From: an uncultured Pluralibacter sp.
GTDB lineage: Bacteria; Pseudomonadota; Gammaproteobacteria; Enterobacterales; Enterobacteriaceae
Assembly (NCBI RefSeq): GCF_913775985.1
Contig: NZ_CAJYMB010000012.1
Span: 1 to 64,000 of the forward strand
Reading direction: 5' to 3'
DNA: 64,000 nt
Translations under genes and position numbers: made by a program
Notes under the pieces: generated by a model
Told to the model about the DNA's origin: nothing
The model's input: only the letters and a program-made list of their open reading frames with translations
Databases searched by the model: none
In this document: in pieces, positions 10,029 to 18,198 of the stretch
Layout: the number at the start of each line of letters is the position of its first letter
How positions within the stretch are numbered: position 1 is the first letter of the stretch

Positions 10029-10069
10029 ATACCCTAAATAATTCGAGCTGCTTGAAGTATGACGGGTAT
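10029..10069. repeat. Imperfect palindromic repeat with ATACCC/GGGTAT ends
   Basis: A 41-base imperfect inverted repeat whose arms begin ATACCC and end GGGTAT; inner bases (ATAATTCGAG against TTGAAGTAT) pair partly. The end sequences resemble a short intergenic element common in enteric genomes. It sits between the first two fimbrial genes next to a separate perfect hairpin. The element identity is from memory. Confidence 0.45.
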
Positions 10070-10075
10070 AAAATG

Positions 10076-10099
10076 AGCAGGCGTATTTCTACGCCTGCT
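10076..10099 (-). terminator. Perfect hairpin after the major pilin gene (probable attenuator)
   Basis: AGCAGGCGTA, a four-base loop, TACGCCTGCT: a perfect ten-base stem eight bases past the major pilin stop codon. On the minus strand it is followed only by CATTTTATAC, a weak U tract, so partial termination or protection of the pilin mRNA from decay is likely. That would give much more major pilin than downstream proteins, as after papA. Confidence 0.65.
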
Positions 10100-10107
10100 T
10101 AATCGTA

Positions 10108-10677
10108 TTACTGGTAATCAATCTGGAAGTTGATCGTAGACTGGAAAGCACCCGGGGTAACTTCGCCGTTAGCTTTATCCGCCTGCAGATAAGCAACGAA
10201 GTCGATATTAGTATTGCCATCAGTCAGTTTTACCGGAGAAGTGGCCTGGCCCCATTTCACATCCTGATCGCCGCTGTCAATCAGGCCGATACCTGCACCC
10301 TTCGCCGTATCAGAGACAATTGCTGCCAGGCTGCTATTGTCTACATCCTGCGTAGCCGGCGTATAGGTTACCACTGCGCTGGTCGCAACCGTGGTATCAC
10401 AGCCCTGCAGCACGATTTTTTCATGACGGCTGCCGGCACGCTGGTTATCTTTCAGCTGCGAAGTGGGAATTTCGCCGAAGTTCACTTTAACCGGGCTGGA
10501 TTCTGGAGCCAGGCCGCAGGCAGAGTTAACCAGTGAACCGGTGAATTCAATTTTACCGTTGGTTGGGGTAACGGTGGTTGGCGTGGTGCCAGTGCCGTCT
10601 TCAGCATTGGCAAAATTAGCAGTAAAAGCCATTCCGGCGATGACAGCGCAGCTGACAGCGATACTTTTCATTTTCAT
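10108..10677 (-). CDS. Major fimbrial subunit (pilin)
   Basis: 189 residues: signal peptide cleaved after NFANA, a Thr/Pro-rich mature N-terminus (the donor strand), pilin fold with cysteines in NSACGLAP and LQGCDTT, and C-terminus FQIDYQ with penultimate tyrosine. First gene of the operon and followed by a hairpin, both expected of the rod subunit. Starts at 10677 and 10671 (MKMKS or MKS) are both possible. Divergent from the membrane-bound regulator across 610 AT-rich bases. Confidence 0.9.
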   Translation of the reverse strand: MKMKSIAVSCAVIAGMAFTANFANAEDGTGTTPTTVTPTNGKIEFTGSLVNSACGLAPESSPVKVNFGEIPTSQLKDNQRAGSRHEKIVLQGCDTTVATSAVVTYTPATQDVDNSSLAAIVSDTAKGAGIGLIDSGDQDVKWGQATSPVKLTDGNTNIDFVAYLQADKANGEVTPGAFQSTINFQIDYQ

Positions 10678-11287
10678 AATAGTGTAGACCTAATGTATTG
10701 GATTAATGTCAGCAGTGCTCTTGGGATCTATTTCAGCAGAAACAATCCCCGGATATTTCCGGCAATATGCGTTCGTATTTAAATCAGACTGAATGTTGCC
10801 TCCATCTTCAAGTTTGACTTCAGCAACAGCCCTGCACTGCATCGACGACATATGTTACTCAAGCGTCAGGGAGATACAACGTAAAACCGTGTCTAAAACA
10901 AATTCAGTACGTCATTCTAAATTCACCATTTATATTTATGATAAATACCAATCTCTTTCTGCATTTATAGCCATGGTACAGAGTTAAAATCTATTTATTT
11001 ATATTTTTACAGAATATTTAACCATACAAAAGCAAACTATTTAGACAAAAACACTTATGAAATAGGATTTAATCGATTATTTATTCAACACCAGATCGAT
11101 TAACATACTGTATTATAATGAGAAAATGTAAAACCCATTAACGGTTAATTCCATCTCATTGATTAATAACAACTTAGATGCACTAGCCGACATCCGCACT
11201 TTTTGAAATCGACATCTATTTTCTTTTATCTTTGATATAGTATGCTTAGCGTAATTACTCTTGATTTATTGCATTAAGGAAGCAATC
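10678..11287. promoter_or_regulatory. AT-rich divergent control region of the fimbrial locus
   Basis: 610 bases without a convincing gene. It contains an inverted repeat CCGGA-TATT-TCCGG at 10749-10762 in the probable pilin leader, a direct repeat ATCGATTA at 11072-11079 and 11095-11102 (23 bases apart, about two helical turns; the first copy lies inside the palindrome TAATCGATTA), and a perfect palindrome ATTAAC-G-GTTAAT at 11137-11149. These are candidate operators for the adjacent winged-helix regulator or for H-NS antagonism. No invertible-element ends and no recombinase gene were seen. Confidence 0.5.
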
Positions 11288-12082
11288 GTGTTTTCTCACA
11301 TTCCCCAAAACAATATAAAATCGATAATTATCGATGACAAAATAATATTTAGACCCCAAAAGAACACACTTCAGGATATACAGATAGGAAAGAGCAGCAT
11401 GCTTAATAACATCGCCTCGCAGCTTTTCCTGTATCTGTTACAAAATGGCACTAAGATATCCACGCGCGAGGAAATTCTGCTCAACGTTTTTCAGCATAAC
11501 GGCTCGCGGGCGACTGATGCGAATCTCAACCAGCATATCTCATCCATTCGCAAGGCCATCACCGCCATAGACCATTCAGCGGATCTGATTGTTACGACAC
11601 CGCGCGTCGGTTTTCATATTGACGAAAAGAATATTCAGTTTCATCTGAACCAGGAAGTTGATACAAAAGACGTTAGCCCTCCAAAACTGCTATCCTCGGT
11701 AAAACGCTCACGAAAAAACCAGCGAATATTGATCGCTGCCACTGCACTATTCACGCTTTCTACTACGGCTGTTGTAGGTGCGCTATCATACGACGCACAT
11801 CGAATTCCGATGGATGAAGTATCCATCTTGCACACCTCAAAATTTGAGCAGTGCACGATACATATTCTGGGAAATAAAAAAGCAGATCGCGTAAGTGCGG
11901 AAAAAGCGCAGGCTATTTTTCAACAGCTCGTAATAAAACCTGATTGTTCATCAGAAAAAGACATTTACATCAATATCTGGCAAAGCAACTATAAGCTTCT
12001 CGATTTAAAATTCAGCGCCGAGTGCGGCTATCTTCAGGGTTTTTACCACTGCATTTCGAAATATCAATATATCGAGAATTAA
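11288..12082 (+). CDS. Membrane-bound winged-helix regulator (ToxR/CadC/PsaE type)
   Basis: 264 residues from GTG 11288, preceded by AAGGA with seven-base spacing; the frame stays open upstream to a TTG without a site. An OmpR-type winged helix occupies about residues 25-112 (with NLNQHISSIRKAI recognition helix and TTPRVGFHI wing), one membrane segment lies at about 146-168, and a periplasmic domain of about 95 residues contains four cysteines. This is the ToxR/TcpP/CadC/PsaE plan: periplasmic sensing controls DNA binding from the membrane. It is divergent from the pilin gene and one base from its partner gene. The likely target is the fimbrial operon; the signal is unknown. Confidence 0.8.
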   Translation: MFSHIPQNNIKSIIIDDKIIFRPQKNTLQDIQIGKSSMLNNIASQLFLYLLQNGTKISTREEILLNVFQHNGSRATDANLNQHISSIRKAITAIDHSADLIVTTPRVGFHIDEKNIQFHLNQEVDTKDVSPPKLLSSVKRSRKNQRILIAATALFTLSTTAVVGALSYDAHRIPMDEVSILHTSKFEQCTIHILGNKKADRVSAEKAQAIFQQLVIKPDCSSEKDIYINIWQSNYKLLDLKFSAECGYLQGFYHCISKYQYIEN

Positions 12083-12083
12083 C

Positions 12084-12596
12084 ATGTTTAAAAAAGAAAA
12101 ACTTGTGCCTTTCTTGTGGCCTTCACTGATTGTCGCCGGTGGTATCCTGGCTATCATGCTTATGATTTCTGCGGACGAAAAGAAAACAAACGATATCGAT
12201 TTTTCCTGTACTTCCGAGCTTGAATCCTCGATTAATATTCGCAATGATGAGTGGGATTTGAAAGGGGTCGCGATCATCACCGGCTATCGAAACAATAAAA
12301 TTTCACTGCTGCTGAGAGGCAAACTCGAACACGATAAACAACAGCTATCGGTAGACAGAAAGTTATACTTTGATTATTACTCTCCCGGCAAAAGCAATCA
12401 CGGTTTCTTTATCACTAATTTTAAGGGCCATAAAAAAAAGCCGGATGATGATGCCCCTGACAATATCGACTATATCTTCTTCGATGCTTATCAGAACATC
12501 GACAAGGTCAATATCATTAAGCGTATTGATGAAAGAATGGTTATCATTGGCGATACATTCTCGCCCGTACTCATTTGTGTGATTAACAACAATTGA
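12084..12596 (+). CDS. Small single-pass membrane partner of the regulator (ToxS/PsaF-like position)
   Basis: 170 residues: short Lys-rich cytoplasmic start, one membrane segment at about 9-29, then a periplasmic region with only two cysteines (42 and 165) that could form one disulfide. I do not recognise the sequence. The architecture and its place one base after the winged-helix gene match ToxR/ToxS, TcpP/TcpH and PsaE/PsaF pairs, where the small partner stabilises or activates the regulator. The pairing is inferred from layout, not from homology. Confidence 0.6.
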   Translation: MFKKEKLVPFLWPSLIVAGGILAIMLMISADEKKTNDIDFSCTSELESSINIRNDEWDLKGVAIITGYRNNKISLLLRGKLEHDKQQLSVDRKLYFDYYSPGKSNHGFFITNFKGHKKKPDDDAPDNIDYIFFDAYQNIDKVNIIKRIDERMVIIGDTFSPVLICVINNN

Positions 12597-12601
12597 TCTC
12601 A

Positions 12602-12629
12602 CGGCAGCGGCTCTGCACAGCCGCTGTCG
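12602..12629. terminator. Possible terminator hairpin after the regulator pair
   Basis: CAGCGGCT, six-base loop, AGCCGCTG, extended by further pairs; there is no T run. It lies between convergent transcripts of the regulator pair and yjfP. Confidence 0.4.
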
Positions 12630-12657
12630 ATAAGCTAATTCTCTTTCCCACCGCCGC

Positions 12658-13371
12658 TCAAAGGTGTTTCCTGAAAAACGCTACCGTCGCATCCAGCGCC
12701 TCCGGCGTAATGCGATGGCTGACGCCGCTTTGCCACGCGCAGGTCAGCAGGCCATCCCTCCCCTGCTGCGCCAGCGCCTGCTGCAGCCGGTGTGAGTCGG
12801 CGGCAGGTACCACGTCGTCATCTTCGCCGTGCCACAGCAGCAGCGGCCGGTTCGCCAGCGCCTCCAGCTTGTCTTCCACATCCCATTGGGCCAGGTCGTC
12901 CGGCATCTCCGCGGAGGGAAACAGCGTTTTTGACAGCGGTAATAGATAGCCGGAGCCCATCAGGCTCGCGGCGCCCTGGATTTCAGGATGATTCGCCGCC
13001 AGACCCAGCGCCGTCATACCGCCCATCGACGCGCCACCCACCCCGAGCCGGCCGTCAAGCAGCCAGCCCTCATCGACAATAGCGCGGTGCAGTGCCGGAA
13101 ACTCGTGAAAATTATTCACCAGAATAGGCCAGAAGCGCTGCAGCCTGCGCGCTTCATCCCCGGAAAAGCGCGAGCCGTGATCTTCTGCCTCCGGAATAAT
13201 GACGCGAAAGCCGGCCTCCGCCAGCGCCACGGCAAAGTAGCTATAGACCCGCTTAGAGGAAGTGTAGCCGTGATAGAAGATAATACAGGGCAGCGCTTCT
13301 TTAGCGGCACCCTGCGGATATGCAGTAAGGACTTCATTACCGCTGAGCGAGCGAAATTCGAGTTCAATCAT
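12658..13371 (-). CDS. yjfP: Alpha/beta-hydrolase esterase YjfP
   Basis: 237 residues, slightly shorter than E. coli YjfP (249). The catalytic triad is visible: serine in GGASMGG, aspartate in HGEDDDVVP, histidine in GVSHRI; the oxyanion region is FYHGYTSSK. The E. coli enzyme is a carboxylesterase with activity on short acyl esters. No signal peptide, so it is cytoplasmic. In E. coli yjfP borders ulaR; here it borders the fimbrial regulator pair, which marks one edge of the replaced segment. Confidence 0.9.
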   Translation of the reverse strand: MIELEFRSLSGNEVLTAYPQGAAKEALPCIIFYHGYTSSKRVYSYFAVALAEAGFRVIIPEAEDHGSRFSGDEARRLQRFWPILVNNFHEFPALHRAIVDEGWLLDGRLGVGGASMGGMTALGLAANHPEIQGAASLMGSGYLLPLSKTLFPSAEMPDDLAQWDVEDKLEALANRPLLLWHGEDDDVVPAADSHRLQQALAQQGRDGLLTCAWQSGVSHRITPEALDATVAFFRKHL

Positions 13372-13568
13372 CTGGCGGTTCCTTAAGTGATTAAGACAGA
13401 GAAATAATGCCTGCTTGCGCCATCCATTTGAATTGCCAATGTTGGGATTAGGGTTGCGTTTTTGTAATATTTTCCTCTCAATTTCGCGTCAGGGATAACA
13501 TTTCGGGAACATTCCCTCCCAGCTGACGCGCATTAATCACTACACTGAGAATTATCAGGAAACGAGAT

Positions 13569-13880
13569 ATGGCGATGCAACGTAAAATTCTGCCGGTGCT
13601 GGCTCTGTTGTTAAGCGGTTGCGCAGTTCTGCAGGGCACACCAGAACCGCCCCCGCCGCTGGCGAATCCTCCCCAGGAGATACGCCGCAATCAGACGCAG
13701 GGCCTGCAGAAAATAGGTTCGGTAAGCGTTCTGGTTCGCGGGGCGCCGTCCGATGCGGAAGCGGCAATCAGGGTGAAAGCGGCGGCAGCCAGTGCGGATT
13801 ACTACGTGATTACTCTGGTGGATGAAACGGTGATCCCGGCGCAGTGGTACGCTCAGGCTGTGCTCTACCGCACAGAATAA
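13569..13880 (+). CDS. bsmA: Biofilm peroxide resistance lipoprotein BsmA
   Basis: 103 residues with a lipobox (LLSGC) after the signal sequence, a proline-rich linker (PEPPPPLANPP) and a YhcN/DUF1471 domain (QKIGSVSVLVRGAPSDAEAAI). It matches E. coli BsmA (YjfO), linked to biofilm stress tolerance. An in-frame ATG three codons in (13575) could also be the start. Followed by yjfN on the same strand, another member of the same small-domain family. Confidence 0.9.
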   Translation: MAMQRKILPVLALLLSGCAVLQGTPEPPPPLANPPQEIRRNQTQGLQKIGSVSVLVRGAPSDAEAAIRVKAAAASADYYVITLVDETVIPAQWYAQAVLYRTE

Positions 13881-14022
13881 CGCGTTATTTTAACGCCTTT
13901 ACATTGCTATTCAGCCCTTCACGTTTCCCGATACACAATGGGCCTCATGCCGGACAGGGATGAGCGTCTGCAACGGACTGCCCGGGATCTTCCCTGGTTT
14001 ACGTAGAATGGAGCTAACGACA

Positions 14023-14274
14023 ATGACCTACGCCCTTACTTACAACAGCGCAACCACCGCCCAGTCAGCCGAGTTTGCCAGCGCCGACTGCGTAACCGGC
14101 CTGAACGAAATCGGTCTGATTTCCGTGGAAAACATGACCGGCAGCCCGCAGGACGTCGAGCAGATGATCGCCCTCAAGGCTGACGAACAGGGCGCGTCCT
14201 GGTACCGCATCATCCAGATGTATGAAGACCACCCTCCCGGCAACTGGCGCGCCGAGGTGATTCTCTATGCCTGA
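14023..14274 (+). CDS. yjfN: YhcN/DUF1471-family protein YjfN
   Basis: 83 residues from ATG 14023 (GGAG nine bases upstream). The sequence from TAQSAEFASADCVTGLNEIG onward matches E. coli YjfN strongly. The region before it is short and not a clear signal peptide, so export is uncertain; starts at 14008 and 13960 are open but less well supported. YjfN has been described in E. coli as an activator of the periplasmic protease DegP. Its stop codon is four bases from the end of the convergent aidB remnant. Confidence 0.85.
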   Translation: MTYALTYNSATTAQSAEFASADCVTGLNEIGLISVENMTGSPQDVEQMIALKADEQGASWYRIIQMYEDHPPGNWRAEVILYA

Positions 14275-14278
14275 ACCA

Positions 14279-15900
14279 CTATCCCTGACCGCCCGTGGCG
14301 CGCAGCAGCACCTCGTTTTGCACGCGCGCATCAAGCACCATGTCGCCACGCGGATCGAGCATCATCCGGCACCACGCCTGCGCCAGCGGCGGCGAGCTGT
14401 AGCGCAAAACCTGCATCCCGGTCGCCAGTAGCCACAGCCCATGAGTAATCTCGCGCCCCTGCGCTTCTGAAGGCTTGCGCAACCGCTGCTGCATCTGGCG
14501 CCACGCGCGATCGAAGTGGCGATCCACGCCTTTTACTTCCTGATATTCCGCATGCAGCACGGCCATCACCTCCGGCTGTTTTGCCAGCACTCTCAGCACG
14601 TCCAGGCACATGATATTTCCCGATCCTTCCCAGATACTGTTGACCGGCATCTCGCGATAAAGTCGCGGCAGCTCGCTCTCCTCGCAGTAGCCGATACCGC
14701 CGAGCACCTCCATCGCTTCCGCCACAAACGGGATACCCGCCTTGCAGACGGAAAATTTCGCGGCGGGCGTAAGCAGGCGCGCCCGAAGCACCTCTTCGCG
14801 AGAGCTGCGGCTGTCCCAGGCCCGGGCCAGGCGAAACAGCGCCGCGGTTTGCCCTTCCAGCTGCAGCGCCATGCGGCTCAGCACCTGGCGCATCAGCGGC
14901 TGCTCGACCAGGGTTTTGCCAAACGCCTGCCGCTGCCAGGCGTGGTACAGCGCCACGGACAGCGCCCGGCGCATCAGGCCATGGCTGCCCAGCGCGCAGT
15001 CAAAACGCGTCAGGCCGCCCATTTTCAGGATCTGGCGAATGCCCTCGCCCTCCTCCCCCAGCAGCCAGCCGCTGGCGCCGGTCAGCTCGGCCTCGCTGCT
15101 GGCATTAGCGCGGTTGCCGAGCTTGTCTTTAAGCCGCTCAAGATGCACGCCGTTGCGCTTCCCGTCGGGCAAAAAGCGGGGAACAAAAAAGCAGGACAGG
15201 CCGCCTTTCGCCTGCCCAGCACCAGGTGCGCATCGCTCTGGGGTACGGAGAAAAACCATTTGTGCCCCACCAGCTGATAGAAACCGCCGTCTACCTTCTC
15301 CGCGCGGGTGGTATTGCTGAACACGTCCGATCCCCCCTGCTTTTCGGTCATTCCCATGCCGATAAGCAGGCCGCGCTTCTGGCCGCCGGGGAGAAGGTGC
15401 GCATCGTAGCGGTCGCTCATCAGCGGCGTCAGCCAGTCGGAAAAAGGCGCCGGCATCAGTGCCTGCAGCAGCGGCGTAGCCGCCGAGGTCATGGTCACCG
15501 GGCACAGCGATCCCGGCTCTACCTGCGCGTGCAGCACAAAGCGCGCCGCGCGGGCAACAAAAGCGCCGGCAAGGGCCTGCGGCTCCCACGCCAGATTATG
15601 CACCCGGTTAGCGCACAGCCCCTGCATCAGCAGGTGCCAGGCCGGATGAAAGCGCACGTCGTCCAGCCGCGCTCCGCGGGCATCGTAGCGCAGCAGCTCG
15701 GGCGGGTTGACGTTGGCGAGCCGCCCGAGCTCCAGCGACTCTGCGGTTCCCAGCTGCTGGCCGATGCTTGCCAGCAGATCGGTATCCCAACCCGCGCCCT
15801 CGCGCTGCACGGCTTCGCGCAGTGCGGTATCGGAAAGGAAAAGATTACTGTTGCCGAGCGGCATCGGCTGGTTGAAGACGGTGTGGGTTTGCCAGGTCAC
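14279..15900 (-). pseudogene. aidB: aidB, split by a single-base deletion
   Basis: AidB is an FAD-binding acyl-CoA dehydrogenase homologue of the adaptive response to alkylation. Homology to the E. coli protein is continuous but changes frame: the first part (from GTG 15900 with AGGGGG upstream) is correct up to QSDAHLVL, and the rest continues as AKGGLSCFFVPRFLPDG in another frame. The junction is at about 15213-15220, where one base is missing from an expected CTG-GCG-CAG-GCG. The 1622-base span is one short of 541 codons. The frame entered after the shift ends at 15082. All other parts look intact, so the lesion is recent or a sequencing error. Confidence 0.88.
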
Positions 15901-16082
15901 GGTGTTTCCCCCCTGTAGATTTTGCGGTAAGTATGGGCCGCGGAGGGCAACTTCGCCCGTGCAACGGTGCCGAATCACGGGCTGCGTCACCTTCGTGAAT
16001 ACCATCACAGGGTTCAGAATTTAAAATTTCATCATCGCGAATGTGTGGAATAATTTATTTTTTGGTTAACGGATTGCGAAAG

Positions 16083-17363
16083 ATGACTCAGGACGCCGGC
16101 ACGCGCAAGCGCGCCCTTATCGCCGGTTCGATCGGCAACTTTATTGAGTGGTACGAGTTTGCGGTTTACGGCTTTCTGGCCACGGTGATCGCCCACAACT
16201 TTTTCCAGCTGGCGGGAGAAGCGCCGCTGACCGGGCTGATCCTGACTTACGCCTCCTTCGCTATCGCCTTCTTCTTCCGCCCGCTGGGAGCCATTCTGTT
16301 TGGCCGCCTCGGCGACCGGATTGGCCGCAAGCCGACTCTGGTGCTGGTCCTGGTGTTGATGACGCTGGCAACCGCCGCTATCGGCCTGGTTCCGATATAC
16401 GCCAGCATCGGCGTGGCCGCGCCGCTGCTGCTGACGGGACTGCGCATTCTGCAGGGACTGTTCGCCGGGGGTGAATACGGCGGCGCCGTCTCTCTGATGA
16501 CCGAGTTCGCTCCGCGCGGCAGGCGCGGCCTGTACGGCGCCTGGCAATCCTTCACCGTCGCTCTGGGCCTGCTGGCCGGCGCGGGCGTTGTGGCACTGCT
16601 TTCCGCGCTGCTCAGTCCACAGGCGCTGTACGAGTGGGGCTGGCGCATTCCTTTCTTTATCGCCCTGCCGATGGGCGGCGTGGCGCTGTGGCTGCGCCTG
16701 CAGCTGGAGGAGACGCCGAGCTTTGTTCAGGGTCAGCAAAACAGCGCGCCGGTTAAAGCCAGCACAGCCGGCACGCTGCGGGCTATCGCGATTGGCATTT
16801 GTCGCCTGATGGTATGGTCGGCGGCAGGCTATACCTACCTGGTTATTATGCCCGCCTACCTGCAGTCGTCTCTGAATACCGGGTTCAATCAGGCGCTGCT
16901 GATCGCGGTTATTTCCAATATCGGCTTTGCCATGACCATTCTTCCTGCCGGTATGCTCAGCGACCGGTGGGGCCGCCGGGCAGTAATGGTCACTGCCGCG
17001 GTATTGTTGCTGGTTCTGGCCCTGCCGCTGCTCAATATTCTGCAGTCGCCCGCCAGCACGCTGGGGATTAAGGCGCTGGTGGTGCTGGTAGCCGGGGGGC
17101 TGGTTGGGATGCTGGCAGGGCCGGGCCCGGCGATGCTGGCAGAGATGTTTCCGACGCGGGTGCGCTATACCGGACTTGGGCTGGCGTATTCACTGTCAAA
17201 CGCCGTGTTCTCCGGCTGCGCGGGGCTAACGATCACCGGGCTCATTAAGCACACCGGCAACCTGGATATTCCGGCCTACTACGTGATGGTGACGGCGGCG
17301 GTGAGTATTGCCGCGCTGATGACCCTGAATAAAGACGATCACCGGCGGGATCTGAAGGCGTAA
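16083..17363 (+). CDS. MFS transporter, metabolite:H+ symporter (MHS) family
   Basis: 426 residues from ATG 16083; an earlier in-frame ATG (16041) lies in AT-rich leader sequence. Twelve membrane segments. The start (GNFIEWYEFAVYGFLATVIA) and the loop-2/3 motif GDRIGRKPTL place it with KgtP/ProP/ShiA-type symporters of dicarboxylates, betaine or shikimate; the substrate cannot be named. It is divergent from aidB and convergent with rlmB. E. coli has yjfI-yjfC between these genes, so this is a lineage-specific replacement. Confidence 0.88.
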   Translation: MTQDAGTRKRALIAGSIGNFIEWYEFAVYGFLATVIAHNFFQLAGEAPLTGLILTYASFAIAFFFRPLGAILFGRLGDRIGRKPTLVLVLVLMTLATAAIGLVPIYASIGVAAPLLLTGLRILQGLFAGGEYGGAVSLMTEFAPRGRRGLYGAWQSFTVALGLLAGAGVVALLSALLSPQALYEWGWRIPFFIALPMGGVALWLRLQLEETPSFVQGQQNSAPVKASTAGTLRAIAIGICRLMVWSAAGYTYLVIMPAYLQSSLNTGFNQALLIAVISNIGFAMTILPAGMLSDRWGRRAVMVTAAVLLLVLALPLLNILQSPASTLGIKALVVLVAGGLVGMLAGPGPAMLAEMFPTRVRYTGLGLAYSLSNAVFSGCAGLTITGLIKHTGNLDIPAYYVMVTAAVSIAALMTLNKDDHRRDLKA

Positions 17364-17368
17364 AGAGA

Positions 17369-17398
17369 AGCGGCCTTCTCCCGGCGGGAGAGGCCGCT
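17369..17398. terminator. Hairpin between the MFS gene and rlmB
   Basis: AGCGGCC ... GGCCGCT with an inner CTCCC/GGGAG stem; stable but without a T run. It separates convergent genes. Confidence 0.5.
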
Positions 17399-17404
17399 GT
17401 ACGG

Positions 17405-18136
17405 CTAGCCGCGCTGGCGCACCGCTTCAAACAGGCAGATGCCAGTGGCAACCGAGACGTTCAGCGACGAGACGCTGCCCGCCATCGGAATACTAATCAG
17501 TTCATCGCAGTGCTCGCGAGTCAGGCGGCGCATTCCTTCCCCTTCAGCACCCATCACCAGCGCCATGCGGGCAGTCATTTTGCTCTGATACAGCGTATGG
17601 TCGGCCTCGCCGGCGGTGCCGACAATCCAGATATTCTCTTCCTGCAGCAGGCGCATGGTGCGCGCCAGGTTGGTTACGCGGATCAGCGGCACGTTCTCAG
17701 CCGCGCCGCAGGCCACTTTTTTGGCGGTAGCGTTGAGCTGGGCGGAGCGATCTCTCGGCACGATGACCGCGTGTACGCCCGCCGCGTCGGCGCTGCGCAG
17801 GCAGGCCCCGAGGTTGTGCGGATCGGTTACCCCGTCAAGGATCAGGAAAAAGGGATTGTCGAGCGTCGCGATCAGATCAGGCAGATCGTTCTCCTGGTAC
17901 TGCCGCCCCGGCTTCACCCGGGCGATGATCCCCTGATGCACGGCGCCCTCGCTTTTTTCATCGAGATACTGGCGGTTTGCCAGCTGGATAACCACACCCT
18001 GGGCCTCAAGGGCGTGGATCAGCGGCATCAGCCGTTTATCTTCGCGGCCTTTCAGAATAAACACTTCCTGAAAACGCTCCGGGGCGCGCTCCAGCAGGGC
18101 CTGCACCGCGTGGATGCCGTAAATCATTTCACTCAT
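17405..18136 (-). CDS. rlmB: 23S rRNA (guanosine-2'-O)-methyltransferase RlmB
   Basis: 243 residues, identical in length to the E. coli enzyme, which methylates the ribose of Gm2251 in the peptidyl-transferase P loop. The N-terminal substrate-binding domain (about 1-70) precedes a SPOUT domain with the three motifs [28 protein letters not shown] and [18 protein letters not shown]. It lies 62 bases after rnr on the same strand, the usual rnr-rlmB unit. Confidence 0.97.
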   Translation of the reverse strand: MSEMIYGIHAVQALLERAPERFQEVFILKGREDKRLMPLIHALEAQGVVIQLANRQYLDEKSEGAVHQGIIARVKPGRQYQENDLPDLIATLDNPFFLILDGVTDPHNLGACLRSADAAGVHAVIVPRDRSAQLNATAKKVACGAAENVPLIRVTNLARTMRLLQEENIWIVGTAGEADHTLYQSKMTARMALVMGAEGEGMRRLTREHCDELISIPMAGSVSSLNVSVATGICLFEAVRQRG

Positions 18137-18198
18137 GAAGAATACTCGTTACCTGTTAATTCAACGGTGTTGCGCCCCCGATAAGGAGGCGCTTTCAA

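Noticed and set aside
10678..11287. Possible fimS-like invertible promoter
   Set aside because: No pair of long identical inverted ends flanks the promoter, and no FimB/FimE-type recombinase gene lies in the window.
12602..12629. Strong claim of a rho-independent terminator after the regulator pair
   Set aside because: The stem is good but there is no T run on either side, so it is listed only at low confidence.
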